64,000 bases of DNA. It comes from Edaphochlamys debaryana. Taxonomy: Eukaryota; Chlorophyta; Chlorophyceae; Chlamydomonadales. Below the pieces are notes generated by a model. The model was given only the letters and a program-made list of their open reading frames with translations, made no database searches and had not been told where the DNA came from. The stretch spans positions 434,001 through 498,000 of the forward strand of contig JAEHOE010000058.1 of the NCBI GenBank assembly GCA_016858145.1, in the 5' to 3' direction. A program made the position numbers and the translations under genes. Positions 31,558 to 42,244 of the stretch are shown in pieces (position 1 is the first letter of the stretch; the number at the start of each line of letters is the position of its first letter).

Positions 31558-32244
31558 GCTGTCCAAATAATGAAGCTACTATGTACAGGCACTCTAGAAG
31601 ACAACGAGGCAGTGCCCGGCGAGTGGAACTGTGGATGGTCTAAGCGCGTCGGGTCGCGCCCTTCTTGTCGCAAGTCGTTATGCTTCTCTGCTTCTGCTTC
31701 TCACTCTACCTGTCGTTGTTTCTCTTCGGCCCCAGCCAGCGTCTTCGGCACGCGGTACGGCAGCGGAAGAAGTGCATTGACGCTGCACTGCCGCGTTCAG
31801 CACTATGCACGCATTCGTTCCTGACTAGCAGCATACACGCTACAGCTCGGTCAACAACAAGGCCAGGCAACCGGTCCCCTTCCCGCGCATCGATTTCTAC
31901 TCGCCCTGCGTCGCACGCGGCCCCACCCGCCTCCACCGCATAGCCCCTCCATCATCTGCTCATCTAGACGCCTGCGGCGAGGGACCCTTGCGTGGAAGCT
32001 CCGCGAGAGCGCCCCGCGGTTCGGGGCCCCGGCGTGCCATCGGCGCACCGCCCGGCCAGCCCCCCGGCCCCGGTACCCCGGACCCAGACCCGGCGCACCC
32101 TGAAACCAAGCGGAGTTGCCGATCTCCTGGGGGCTCTGTGTGGCAGTACACGTCCGCACCGGTGCCCACTTTGACTGGGAGAGGCGGCACAGGAGCTGAC
32201 GGCTTCAGGCTTGTGGTGGCGGGTCCACCCCACTGAGCGTCACA
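31558..32244. promoter_or_regulatory. bidirectional promoter region of IFT88 and DNAAF6 homologue
   Basis: 687 bases separate the two start codons. Both genes serve flagellar assembly, so shared induction after flagellar loss is plausible. I see no perfect X-box and no strong TATA box, so the controlling sites are not identified. Confidence 0.6.
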
Positions 32245-33598
32245 ATGAACTTCGCAGCGGAGTTCAACGCGCTATCCGGTCTTCTCCGGGACCCCGATGA
32301 AGAGGTATGCTGGGACCTGGCCACGGCCCCACCTGGAGTGAAGACATAGGCCCCCCCGGCCCATGTCTCAAGGACAGACCTCTCAGGCTCCCGCGCCATC
32401 CACGCCCGCAGACAAAAGCGCCTGCTCCAGGCACTGTTTCAAGGCCCAACCCTGGGGCAATTGGGCCTAAGGAGCTGCTCAACGTAAAGGTTCCGGCCGT
32501 CAAGCGTGAGTTGCGGCGCCATCGGGGCCGACAATGCGCGGCCCTCGAGCGGGGTATCCCGCACCGTACGTCTCTGAGTACAGGATCACGGCCGACGTTG
32601 CTAGCATTCATGCACGTAAGGATGCACCGCTTTTTCTTCACCTCTCGTATGTAGCCCGCGTGGACCCCAAGGAGATATGGCGGGAGGACGAGCTGGTGGA
32701 CCCGGTGGACGATGACGTGGACGACGGCAGGGAGACGCCCAGGTGGGCATGGGTGGCGAGTGGGGAAACTCTAGTGTCTATCAGTCCATGCTGGCGGGAA
32801 AGGACGGCAGAGCGTGGAGATTAGGGGAGACGGCGTGGCTAGAGTCCAGGCTGGTTCAGGGGCGCCTCGAGGACCGCCATGTGTGTACGCACGCACTCCT
32901 CTTTCGGAGTCGGTTCGCAGTTCCTCCCAAACCTGTCCTGCGCCCCCGCCCCTCTACACCCCAGCTACGAGTTCCTGTACAAGCAGGCGGTGGACACGGC
33001 GGACAACTTTCTGGGCATGAGCGGCAAGGACAACTCGTCCACCAGCTGCGAGGACCTGGTGGTGCGGATAGAGCTGCCCGGGGCGGAGGGCGCGGCGGGT
33101 GAGCGGGGCGGGCATGAGCGGCGAAGGGGATCGGCAGGGGCTGGTACCTGTGGCAGGCACATGAGAAGGCATGAGGGTCAGGTAAATGCTGCATCTGACG
33201 CCCACACCCGGGCAATTGCGCCTTACCACAGAGCTGGACCTGGATGTGAAGGACACCTACCTCAAGCTCAGCTCTCCGCGCTAGTGAGTCACCAGCTTGG
33301 CTACCGGCATTGTTCTCGGTCTGGGTGGTGCTCTGCGTTCGGGCTTAGCCTTAGGTCTGGCCGGGTTCCAGCCCTCCCACCCGCCATGCTCCTGCTTCCA
33401 GGTTCCACCCTCCACGCGGTCGCATAGCCCACCCCCTTGACCTCTGCTCCCGCCGTGCCCCGCCCCCCCTGCCCCTGCAGCAAGCTGTCCATCCACCTGC
33501 CCCACAAGGTGGACGGCGAGCGGGGCAAGGCCAAGTGGGACTCAGCCAAGAAGGTGCTGGCAATCACGCTCCGGATTATCAGGGACGACCCCTTCTAG
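32245..33598 (+). CDS. dynein axonemal assembly factor 6 homologue (PIH1D3, TWI1 in algae)
   Basis: Exons 32245-32304, 32412-32505, 32655-32742, 32965-33098, 33232-33283 and 33481-33598 join in phase to 181 residues. The N-terminus MNFAAEFNALSGLLRDPDEE and PNPGAIGPKEL match the short conserved start of the family, then DPKEIWREDELVD and YEFLYKQAVDTADNFLGMSG with SSTSCEDLVVRIELPG. The last 80 residues form a CS/p23-like beta sandwich (DLDVKDTYLKLSSPRYKLSI, KKVLAITLRI). The family acts with HSP90 and R2TP-type co-chaperones in the cytoplasm to preassemble outer and inner dynein arms. The lack of the N-terminal PIH domain is normal for DNAAF6. Its neighbour on the other strand is IFT88. Confidence 0.9.
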
Positions 33599-34358
33599 TG
33601 AAGCCGGGTAGTGGGATGCTAGGTCCTTACTTATACCGTATACAGCAGGCACATAGAGGGGACAACCTCAAGTACTGCAGGCCCAAAGGACCATCTGAGC
33701 CCCCCGTATGGCAAGGGCTACGCCCAAGGCCACGCCTCAGGGCATTGCACGAGGGACGCGTTTGGATGCACATGTGTGACTGACTGAGCGAGAGATAAAG
33801 ACTCGGGATGCCGCGTGGTGTGGCACGCTGATGGAGACGACTGTGTGGTTTACAAGCCTGTAAATCTGCGCCATTGTGCCATTGTGCGATGCCTCATGGT
33901 ACCCCTCGTACCCCTCAGCTCAACAATGTCGGCGTCCCCGGGGAACTGCCCCCCGCCCCCGCTCTGCCCTTGCGGAAGGTGGCATGCACCATGTCCAGTA
34001 CACCACTACACGGTCACGGTAACCACCATGGTAACCACCATGGCCGCTAGTATTCCAGCATCCCAAGGGATGAGCATCCCTGCACAATACTGCCGCTAGT
34101 ATTCCGTTGCCTCCCGTACTCCGTTCACCACATTCACCAGATTGATGACTGTACACTCCGTCCCTGATGACTGTACACACTGTCCTCTTTTAATTGATAC
34201 GTTCCGGTCTATGATTACTGGCCCTACGCGCACTTCTGGTGGCGAACTCGGGCCCTGACGCCTGACGGTGTATGCTGCTGTATCAACCTTAAGCCCAGGT
34301 AGCCGGATGCCCGTAACCCCTTTCGTCTACAAGCGCCTCCCCTATCACAGACACGATG
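33599..34358. other. region between convergent genes, with short repeats
   Basis: Holds the 3'UTRs of the DNAAF6 homologue and of heat-shock gene B. Short direct repeats are visible: GTAACCACCATG twice (34018-34041), GCCGCTAGTATTCC twice (about 34043 and 34092), GATGACTGTACAC twice (about 34144 and 34165). No gene is supported. Confidence 0.5.
33859..33863 (+). terminator. TGTAA polyadenylation signal, DNAAF6 homologue
   Basis: First TGTAA downstream of the stop, 261 bases away. A minus-strand TGTAA at 33850-33854, suited to heat-shock gene B, nearly overlaps it, so the two transcripts may overlap at their ends. Confidence 0.5.
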
Positions 34359-35084
34359 CTACAGCTTTGCAGCAGACACCGTGATACGTTTGGGCTCCCG
34401 CTTGGGCGCCGGCTCTGTCTTGGGCACCGTGACCTTGAGGACGCCCTTGTCCATGGTGGCGCTGATGCCCTCGGGGGCGGCGTTCTCGGGCAGCGCGAAG
34501 GAGCGGGAGAAGCTGTAGGACGTCCGCTCGCTGCGCCACACCTTGCCAGAGGCGTCCTTGTCGTCGCGTGCCACACTGCGCTTGCCGCTCATCGTCAGCA
34601 CGCCCTCGTGCAGCTCGACCTGGGGAGGAGAGGGGGAGGGGACGGGGGAAGGGGTGGGGAGGGAGGGGTCAGTTAGGGATCAGCAGGGGGAGACGCACGG
34701 ACAGGCGCCGTAGTCAGGGCGAGTGCGCCAGCGTTCCCACAAGGTGCTCACAGTATGCAGGCGGCTATGGTGTCTAAAACGGCCCCGGCGATTACTACAG
34801 TTCCCCGCCTGGGTTGCAACTCCCCGAGCCCGTCAGCTCAAGTCGGCATCTGCACGCACCTTGAGGTCCTCCGGCGACATGCCCGGTGCGTCGGCGGTGA
34901 GCTCAAAGGCCTTGTCGGTCTCCACGATATCAGTGGGCAGGTGCAGGTGGCCAGCAGGCTGGGCAGCGCGCTGACCCGAGGACGTCGCGAGCACGTTGGG
35001 CATGCCGAAGTCGTTCAGCATCCGGTCCACGACGCGGTCCAGAGAGCCCACAAAGGGGTCGTTAGAGAAGAGTGCGAGAGACAT
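34359..35084 (-). CDS. small heat-shock protein (HSP20/alpha-crystallin family), gene B
   Basis: Exons 35084-34860 and 34619-34359 encode 161 residues. The first 75 residues are identical to gene A. Exon 2 is the same except near the end, where KREPKRITVSAAKL replaces the KPEPKRITITAA of gene A. The alpha-crystallin domain and the I-x-V type C-terminal motif are intact. The last three residues, AKL, fit the peroxisomal PTS1 consensus, so this paralogue may go to microbodies; that is inference. Promoter elements mirror gene A. The high identity of exons compared with introns and flanks suggests gene conversion or recent duplication. Confidence 0.93.
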
Positions 35085-35234
35085 GGCTAAAAGTCTAGGG
35101 AACCGCGAGCGAGTGCGCTGAAGGAAATGCTAACCAGTCGCGGAGTGCGAGGTAGCTCGTGTAGTGTAGCTGTATCGCTAGCGTGCAAGTGTCTGTGCTT
35201 TGAATTGCTTGGAGGAATGCACGCGGGGCCCCGG

Positions 35235-35463
35235 CTTTTATGCATGGCACCAACTACCGACAGGTTACCGTTGGACGCTTCGGGATGCCTAGACCCAGCC
35301 GCTCCCGAAGCCCCTGGACGCCTCCCGAGCCCAGCTCTACACCATTCCAGGGTTTAGATGGCAGCTTGATCAGCAGCTTAGGGGGTTGCCCACGGGCGAG
35401 GGGCGGACGTGTCGTGGGCCATCGTGTGCTTCCGGTCCGGAGGGTTCCGGACCGTGCCGGAAG
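35235..35463 (-). promoter_or_regulatory. heat-shock promoter of gene B
   Basis: A TATA-like box in minus orientation lies at 35235-35242 and a cluster of TTCC/GGAA units at 35430-35462. Spacing to the start codon matches gene A. Confidence 0.7.
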
Positions 35464-35570
35464 GTGCACCTGCCGTGAGGCAACTCGCGCGCACCCCTTG
35501 CCTCGCGGCACTCGTCCAGAGCGAACGCCCAGTCAGCACTGCAGCTCACCTCAGCCCCTGGCCCTTCTGT

Positions 35571-36204
35571 AGATGGGCAACTGCGCCCAAGGGAGGCACG
35601 TGAGCCGGGAGGGGTCGGGAGGAGCAGGGAGGAACAGGCGCGCTGAGAGGCGGCGCTGGCGGTTGCCCAAGCCCGTACCTCGCAGGTAAGGGGGGCGTCA
35701 TTCCTGCAGCATCCACCGCAGCCTTGACCCCAGCCGCACGTCCACAGCTCAAAGCCATGTACACTGACATGACATGTCCCCAGCCGTGGCGGGCGGTTGT
35801 GTCAGCATCCGGCCACAGCGCCCGCAGAGGGCTGAACACTACACAAGCAGCGGGGGCTGCAGCTATGCCCCCACGGTGCTCTCCGGCCTCCAGGGCTTGC
35901 GTGCATGCGATGCGGACGTGGCGGCCGGCGGGCGCCTCAACGCGCTTCCGCAAATCACAGAGAGAGCAAAGAGCCGTGCGCAATGCCAGCTGTAGCCAAG
36001 CGGGGTGAGGGCGCACAAGCACACCGAGATGAAATAGTACTGCAGTTGTCCGCCGTGTCAGCCCCCTTTTCGCCCAGGGCCTCACGCTTGCGGGGCACCA
36101 AGCACACCATCCACAGGATAGACACAACCCACACGCACCTCGATCCCTGCACCGTGACGCGCAGCTTGAGTCTCGTGCCAAAGCCAGTGCAAGTCCCTCT
36201 CGCA
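35571..36204. other. intergenic region
   Basis: No supported exon. A long minus-strand frame covers it (about 36580-35546) but it overlaps real exons of the plus-strand gene and has no domain character. The promoter of the next gene should be here. Confidence 0.4.
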
Positions 36205-37307
36205 ATGGACACGCTCGCCGCCTCGCGCGACGACGGACTGCGCAGGTGCGGCCCGGAACGGCAGCAAGTCCTTGTCTCGTGGGCGTGTGCAACTCGCCTG
36301 GGCCTGGAGCTCCAGGCAGGGTGAAGCGGAGCCCGACTTTGCCGGCCAACGCCCTGCCCTGGCCCCAATCCGCAGGGCGCTCTCGCTTGCTCTGCCTGTT
36401 GGAGCGCAACTGGGTAGCGTGAGCCTCGAGTCCCTCGGTAAAGCTGCAGCGGGGACGCTCACCGTTGCCGGCTGGACCTGCGCCACCGGGCTGAGAGTTG
36501 CGGGCTCCTCCGTCGGCTTCGTCAACGTGAGTCTGCAATGCGCAAGATGGCCTGCCTACCTCCTCGTCTCCCGGGTCCACTCACCTCCCCGACCACACAT
36601 GCCCATTGTTTTGCAGCGAAACGTGCTGGCCCCGCTAAGCAGCTTTGCATTCGGCAGCAGCTCCGCATCTTCTAGCAACGTTCGGTTCAGCACCTGCGCA
36701 CACAGCTGTGCGTGGCTGCAGCCGCAGAAGGCACGGAAGTCGCGCACGGAAGTCCGGTGGGTAGCGTCCTCGGGAGGGCATCAAACGGAGGCGGGTGTCT
36801 GAATGGAAGCCGTGACGTCGCTAGTTGCCTCGGGCTGCGTGGCGTGTTCGGGGGTTACGTGGGTGTCACCCGGTACACTCAGGGCCATGTCGCCAGCATG
36901 ACCAGGGGAGCAAGCGCGCCTTGTCTCAGCTCTAGCACCCTTTAGCAGGACGCGTTCTGTTGCCTCACGGCTTACCCGCAGCCTCTGGCCTTGCTTGGTG
37001 AGGCCCGCAACGTCCCCCTGCGCTGATGGAGTCGTTTCCCCTTCCTCGCCTCGCGCCCCGCAGCTTCCAGCGCGCCTCCAGCGGCCTGCGGACTGGCTCT
37101 GCCAAGTGCTCGATTCGGCGGTCGGCGGCTGTGCAGGAGGCTGTGCCCGCTGCGGCGCCCGTGCTGCTGGCGCACCTGGCGGCGAGCTCGGTGCCCATGA
37201 CGCTGTCGTCGGAGCTGGGCCACGACGAGCACCTGAGCAGCAGCGGCGAGGCCGACGTCGCTCACTGGACCGTGGCGACGCTGGGCCTGCAGAGCTCCAT
37301 GCTCTAA
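36205..37307 (+). CDS. unrecognised protein, four exons
   Basis: Exons 36205-36245, 36376-36526, 36617-36756 and 37064-37307 join in phase and give 191 residues, which is the main support. The product starts MDTLAASRDDGLRRALSLAL, is rich in Ala, Ser and Leu, has a few Cys (TCAHSCAW near residue 90), and ends LGHDEHLSSSGEADVAHWTV plus a short tail. I recognise no family and no clear signal peptide or membrane helix; a plastid or mitochondrial target signal is possible because the early region lacks acidic residues after residue 10. Upstream coding exons cannot be excluded and no TGTAA is found within about 1 kb downstream. Confidence 0.45.
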
Positions 37308-38501
37308 GTTTGTAGCCCTATGGACCATTCCGCCCTCAACCCCCGACGTGGGCCCATCCGCTGCTGCGCTGAACGGCGCGTGATGGGCCGGTGTCGTTCG
37401 CTGCATGCATCACGCGCCGGACTAGTCGTCTGCGTGGGGTGGGACGAAGGGCGCTGACCACGGCTGGCGTTTGTGGCTGTTGCGGCCGCCAGCCGCTGTA
37501 CCATGGCACCTATGGACTCACGCACTAAAGGGCATAGCATGCTCTTCCTGGAGGGCTTTAACTGACCGCTAGCCCGGCTCGACGCCGCACGGCTGGAGGC
37601 CTAGCCTCTGGGACCTCGATTTTGGTTTTCGGTAGCGTCCGTAGCTTTCTTCATCTGAAGTTGTGGAGGTTCTTCTCACGACAAGCAGTCGCAGCGTGTG
37701 GGTTACTGTTGAAAGCAGGTCCGTAAGCAGTGGAGTTAAAAGCAGGACGGGGGTAGAGGGGAAGGCCTACGCCCGGCCTCCGAAGGCCTGGCCACTCACA
37801 AAGCAGCTAACGCCCAGTGGCTGCCCAGGCGTGCGCTCGACACAGCGCAGATGCGCGGGAGAGTGCCGCTCTATGGGTCTGGAGCGTTCTGCAAAAGTGG
37901 CTTGGCGCGTGGGGCGTGAGCCGTCGCGTGTATTTTGTTTATGGCGAGGAGGGGGTCGGAGCTCTTGTTGGTAGTCTCGGGCCTGCGTGCCTCGTTCGAC
38001 CGGCCCCCTCCCTGCCTTGTCTTGATGCAGTGTTCCAAGGTCGTGTGAGCTGTTATTGCAGGCGGAGAGCAGCAGAGGATGGCGTTAGGGGTACAGTTGC
38101 CGTAGCATGGGGCTTCTATTCACCGCTGGGTTAAGACAGCGTTGGAGCCTGAGACATGTTGCAATAACAGGCATTGGGTCGTTGGCGCTTGTTTGGTGCG
38201 CAGGGGCCCGTCCCGGCTCTGGGCCAGGGGGGAATTGAAGAAGACAACAGCCACCCACCAGAGGGGCTATCGTAAGAAGAAGTTGTAGTGCAACGAGGCT
38301 GAGCCAGCAAAATCTGTAACTGTACAGGCCGTCAATCCCCCCGCCCCGCCGTGATCCAGGTCGAAGCAGGGGGCGCGAACGGCATCGCACACCACGCATC
38401 GTGCCCATGCCCCGCGCCACACATTGCTGCGCAGCCCTCAGGCGCCTTGTGTCGTGTGGGTCGCCGGTCGCTGGCTTGCCACTACTCGAAGAGCAGGAGC
38501 C
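37308..38501. other. intergenic region
   Basis: About 1.2 kb with no coding exon I can support. It contains the 3'UTR of the unrecognised gene and the promoter and 5'UTR of the carboxypeptidase. Base composition is less GC-rich around 37600-38320. Confidence 0.5.
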
Positions 38502-41500
38502 ATGGCTCGCCGCAGTCTCGCCGTCATCGCCCTGGCAGTCCTCGCCGCCTGCTGCAGCGCTGCCCCCCCTGCGCCCGCCGCGCAGCCGCAGCCGCAGCAG
38601 GCCCCGCAGCCGCGTGCGCCTCGCCCAGACGCGGCGCTGCCGGCGCCACGACGACCCAGTGAGGCCCGCGCTGTGGGGAGTCGATGACAGCCTCGGCCGC
38701 GCTCGCGCAGCGCCCTTCCGCGAGCTCTCCCTTGGCTACGGGCAAGTCCTCAGGGCTCATCCCCGCCCAATGCAGGTGCTTTAGCGGGCCAGCCGTCTGG
38801 CGGCGGCGGCGCGGCGGGTGGCGGGCCAACGCTCGCCTCCTTCCTGCCCCTGTCCGCGGACGATGGCTCCCCCTTCGGCGCCTGCTCCGACTGGGCCTGC
38901 TACTCCAGCCATGAGGCCATGGAGGCCCGACTGGAGGCGCTGGCGGCGGGCAGCGGGGGCGCGTGCCGGCTCGAGTGGCTGTCGCCCAACAGGTCTGGCA
39001 AGGGGGGTCGGGGAGAAGGGGGGAAGGAGTCGGGGAGGGGTTGAGTGAGAGAAGGACAGTGGGGCATTAGGTTGCCAGGGTCTGATGAGGATACGCAGTC
39101 AGGACGCCCAGGGCAGGCCATGGGAGGTGTGGCGGCATACTACGAGAGGCAAAAGCCAGCTGCACCTTGCCGTGCCCCGCCGCCCTCGCCCCCCGCTTTG
39201 TCCCAGTGTGGAGGGCCGGCGGATGCCACAACTGGTGGTGGCGGCCGGGGGCGAGGGAGGCAGCCCCGCCGCCCCCAACCCCACCGACCGCCTGCCCAAG
39301 CCCACCTTCACGGTGCGAAGAAGCATACGCCAGCGCACACAGCTCCACTGTCCAGACCACGAGCGCGCCCTTGACGCTCTCCCTGGTACCCCCCCAGTTC
39401 CGTCATCCCAGCCCTAGCGTCCAGGCCGGAAGCACACCCTTGGCGCTCTCCCCGATAATTTCCACTACTGTAGCCCTACCTCACCGTCGCTCATAGCCCA
39501 ATTCTTGAGCCCAGCAGTCCCCTGCCCCCTGGCCCCCCCCCGGCGCCCCAGTGGATCGGCAACATGCATGGCGACGAGACCGCCAATCGGGAGCTGCTCC
39601 TGCATCTGGCGGATGGGCTGTGCGGGGGAGGCCTGGCATCGGGGGCGGAGAAGGGCGCGACGGACGGCGCGGACGCGGGACGCTGGGCGGCGCTGCTGCA
39701 GAGCACCGTGATCCGCATCATCCCCACCATGAACCCAGACGGGTGGGTCGTGTCCTCGTGGCGTCGTAGGTGTCTCCGCTGAGCTAGCTGCGTCGGATGG
39801 GGAGGGCGTGCGTGTGGCACGGTTGGAGGTTTGGGCATGCCTTGGGCGGGTGCATGGGGTAAGCCGCTGCGGGCGCCGAGGACGAATAGGACAGCGCACA
39901 CCCGCCCGCATACCGTAACCGTGACCCCATGCCCTGCGCCCGCTCTCGCAGGTTCGTGTACCGCACCCGCTACAACGCCCACGGCAAGGACCTGAACCGC
40001 AACTTCTGGACGGGAGACTTCCCCTACCGTGGGCGCCGGCACAGGGCGGGGGGAGGGGGATCAAGGTACTGGACCACGCAGGCGGCCCTCCCCCGGCTGC
40101 TGCTTTCTACCACCCTGTGCCGCAGGTGCACTCAGCACGCGCTTCTCATCCCCCTCACCCCACCTCCCACCTCCCAACCCCAGCCAAGCCAAGCCCAGTG
40201 GACGCCCTGAGACGGGACCCGCAGGGCCGCTACGCCCACCCCGCTGCCGCCGCCTGGGCCATGGTGAGCCGCACGCAGCCGAGAGCCCAACGCACACCTG
40301 CCGGGGGGCATGACACGTTCTCCTCTCTTGGCCCATGCTCTGCACCCCAGGTGGGGGACACCCCCGCTCTTGAGCCCGAGGCGGCGGCGGTGGCGGCGGA
40401 GCTGCGGGCGCACCTGCCCGACCTGTCGGCGAACCTGCATGGGGGCTCACTCGTAGCCAACTTTCCGCTCGACAGCTGTGATTCGCTGGTAGGCGGTTGG
40501 CGGTTAGGGGGCTGGTGGTTGGACGGTTGACTGGGATCAGACGAGCTGACGGAATGTGCAGCTGCCTGTGGTGGCTCCTAAGCCCTTTCGTCAACCTCCC
40601 TCACCTCCCCCTCCTCCCTCAGGGCAACGACACCGACTGCCCCACCGGCCAGGAGCCGCTGCCCCCCCTGCTGGCCGCCTCCTACGCCGCCGCCTCCCCC
40701 TCCATGGCCGCCAGCCGCACGCCGCCCTTCCGAGCGGGCACCGTGCGGGGCGCGGCGTGGTACCCCGTGCTGGGGTCGCTGCAGGTGGGGGGCCGCGGGC
40801 AGGGGGGCAGGGGGCGGGCTGCCAGCACCACGTGCCGGGCCTAAAGTCTGCGGGGAGATGGACGGCTCTGACCAGGGGGTTTGCCGCGCTTGGGTGCCGC
40901 GCTTGGGTGCCACGTTTGGGTCGAGTATTAGTCCGCCACGCTCTCTCAACACACCCCCTCCCGACAGGACTGGACGTACCACGCCCTGCAGCGCCTCATG
41001 CTCACCCTCGAGGTGCGCGGCCGCAGCGTGGCGGTCTCGCCTGGGTCTCGCGTGTGCTGCTGGCCTGCTCCATATCTTGCCTGTCAGCGTGACCTGCCTT
41101 CCCGCCTCGCCTTACCTGAATCCCCTGACCCTCCCCGCCCCTACCCGCTGGGTTCCCCCGCCCTCTCCCACTCGTCCGCCCACCAGCTTCACCCAGTCAA
41201 GGACCCGCCCGCGGCCGCGCTGCCCGCTCTGTGGAACACCAATGTCCGCTCCATGCTACGCCTCATGGAGCTGACCCACATGGGCCTAAGGGCCGTGGTG
41301 GCGGACACCACCACACGCGCGCCCCTCTCCGCCACCGTGGATGTGGTCAGTCCACGGGGGCAGCGGTCCCTGTGTGCAGACGTGGGGCGAGGGGGCTACG
41401 TGTTTCTGCCCATGGCGCCGGGGCTGGAGTACAGCTTGGTCGTACGGCCGTACGACCTGAGCGCGAAAGGGGTGTCGTACGACCCAGTTAACGTGACGGT

Positions 41501-41639
41501 GGGGCTGCCGCCGGGCGTGGGGAGCGGGTGTGGGGCGGATGAGGGCGTGTGCGGGGAGGGGCTGCAGGGGCTGAGCGTGGAGAGGGTGATCTGGGGCGTG
41601 AGAAGCGGTGTGCCGCCGAGCCGAAAGCTTCTGCAGTGA
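38502..41639 (+). CDS. secreted M14 zinc carboxypeptidase (N/E/D subfamily)
   Basis: Ten exons: 38502-38658, 38776-38992, 39207-39312, 39552-39742, 39952-40028, 40199-40263, 40351-40488, 40623-40784, 40968-41012, 41187-41639; phases close to 536 residues. A signal peptide (MARRSLAVIALAVLAACCSA) precedes a Pro/Ala-rich linker. Catalytic parts: zinc motif WIGNMHGDETANREL, substrate residues in KDLNRNF, third zinc ligand in SANLHGGSLVANFPLDSC, GAAWYPVLGSLQDWTYHAL carrying the active-site Tyr, and the general-base Glu in LMLTLE. The last 130 residues are the transthyretin-like domain typical of the CPN/CPE/CPD group. The enzyme removes C-terminal, usually basic, residues from secreted peptides or wall proteins. 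Exons 6-10 are repeated five more times downstream. Confidence 0.92.
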
Positions 41640-41862
41640 GAGCTAGTCATGTTGGCTGGGTGTTGCAGGACCAGATGTGCTGTTGCTGTATCATGCATGG
41701 CTCTCGCCTCCGGCAAAGGCAACCATCAAGGGCCGGCACGAGAAGCCCCGCCAGAGGTCTGGCCCTGGCCCAGACGTGGTGGCATCTTGGGTGGCACGGA
41801 GCAGGCGCGGGGGCGGATTGCCAGACGTGTCAGGGCACTAGCTGTGGGTTGTGGGGCTTTAG

Positions 41863-41867
41863 TGTAA
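41863..41867 (+). terminator. TGTAA polyadenylation signal, carboxypeptidase (unit 1)
   Basis: TGTAA 224 bases after the stop. It recurs at the same place in units 2-5. Confidence 0.55.
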
Positions 41868-42065
41868 GGTTGATACTGAAGGTGTGATGCTGTCGTGAAC
41901 GGGGAAGCGAAGTCGTGCATGGGCAAGTGCAGGGGATGGCAGGCGGGGGTGTTGCAGGCGTGTTGCACGGAAGTTCCGAAGACACTGGTTCTCCGGTCCC
42001 AACCCGCTTCTCCCGCACAGCTCCCCGTCTTACTATCCTACTGCCCTTGCATCAAATCAGTAACC

Positions 42066-42239
42066 ATGCCGGCGGGGGAGCATACGATGGGCTGTGTTGC
42101 AGCGACGTGCGGCATCGCGGCTGCCGCCTCGCTGGGGATGGCAAACCTCGTCTTCAGCAAGATGGATGAGACCGCGGTGGCTGCCGACATGAAAACCAAC
42201 CCCTGCCGCCGTTCAGCCCTACCTGACCATCTCCCATAG
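42066..42239 (+). pseudogene. truncated first exon of DUF1772-like gene (unit 1)
   Basis: Starts as the intact gene at 52270 does, MPAGEHTMGCVAATCG onward, keeps the first membrane helix, then leaves the true sequence after ADMK at the repeat junction and stops after 57 codons (TNPCRRSALPDHLP). Confidence 0.8.
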
Positions 42240-42244
42240 CCCAG

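Larger units (their letters stand above)
34359..35570 (-). repeat. inverted-repeat arm B (small heat-shock gene B plus promoter)
   Basis: Inverted counterpart of 12770-13964. The two arms point at each other across about 20.4 kb that contains five other genes. Confidence 0.85.

Noticed and set aside
34018..34041. X-box-like palindrome GTAACCACCATGGTAACC as an RFX site for the ciliary genes
   Set aside because: It lies downstream of the DNAAF6 homologue, far from the shared promoter, and the match to the X-box is poor.
35546..36580. Minus-strand frame of 344 codons
   Set aside because: It overlaps exons 1 and 2 of the plus-strand gene, has no recognisable domain, and long frames are common here because of GC richness.
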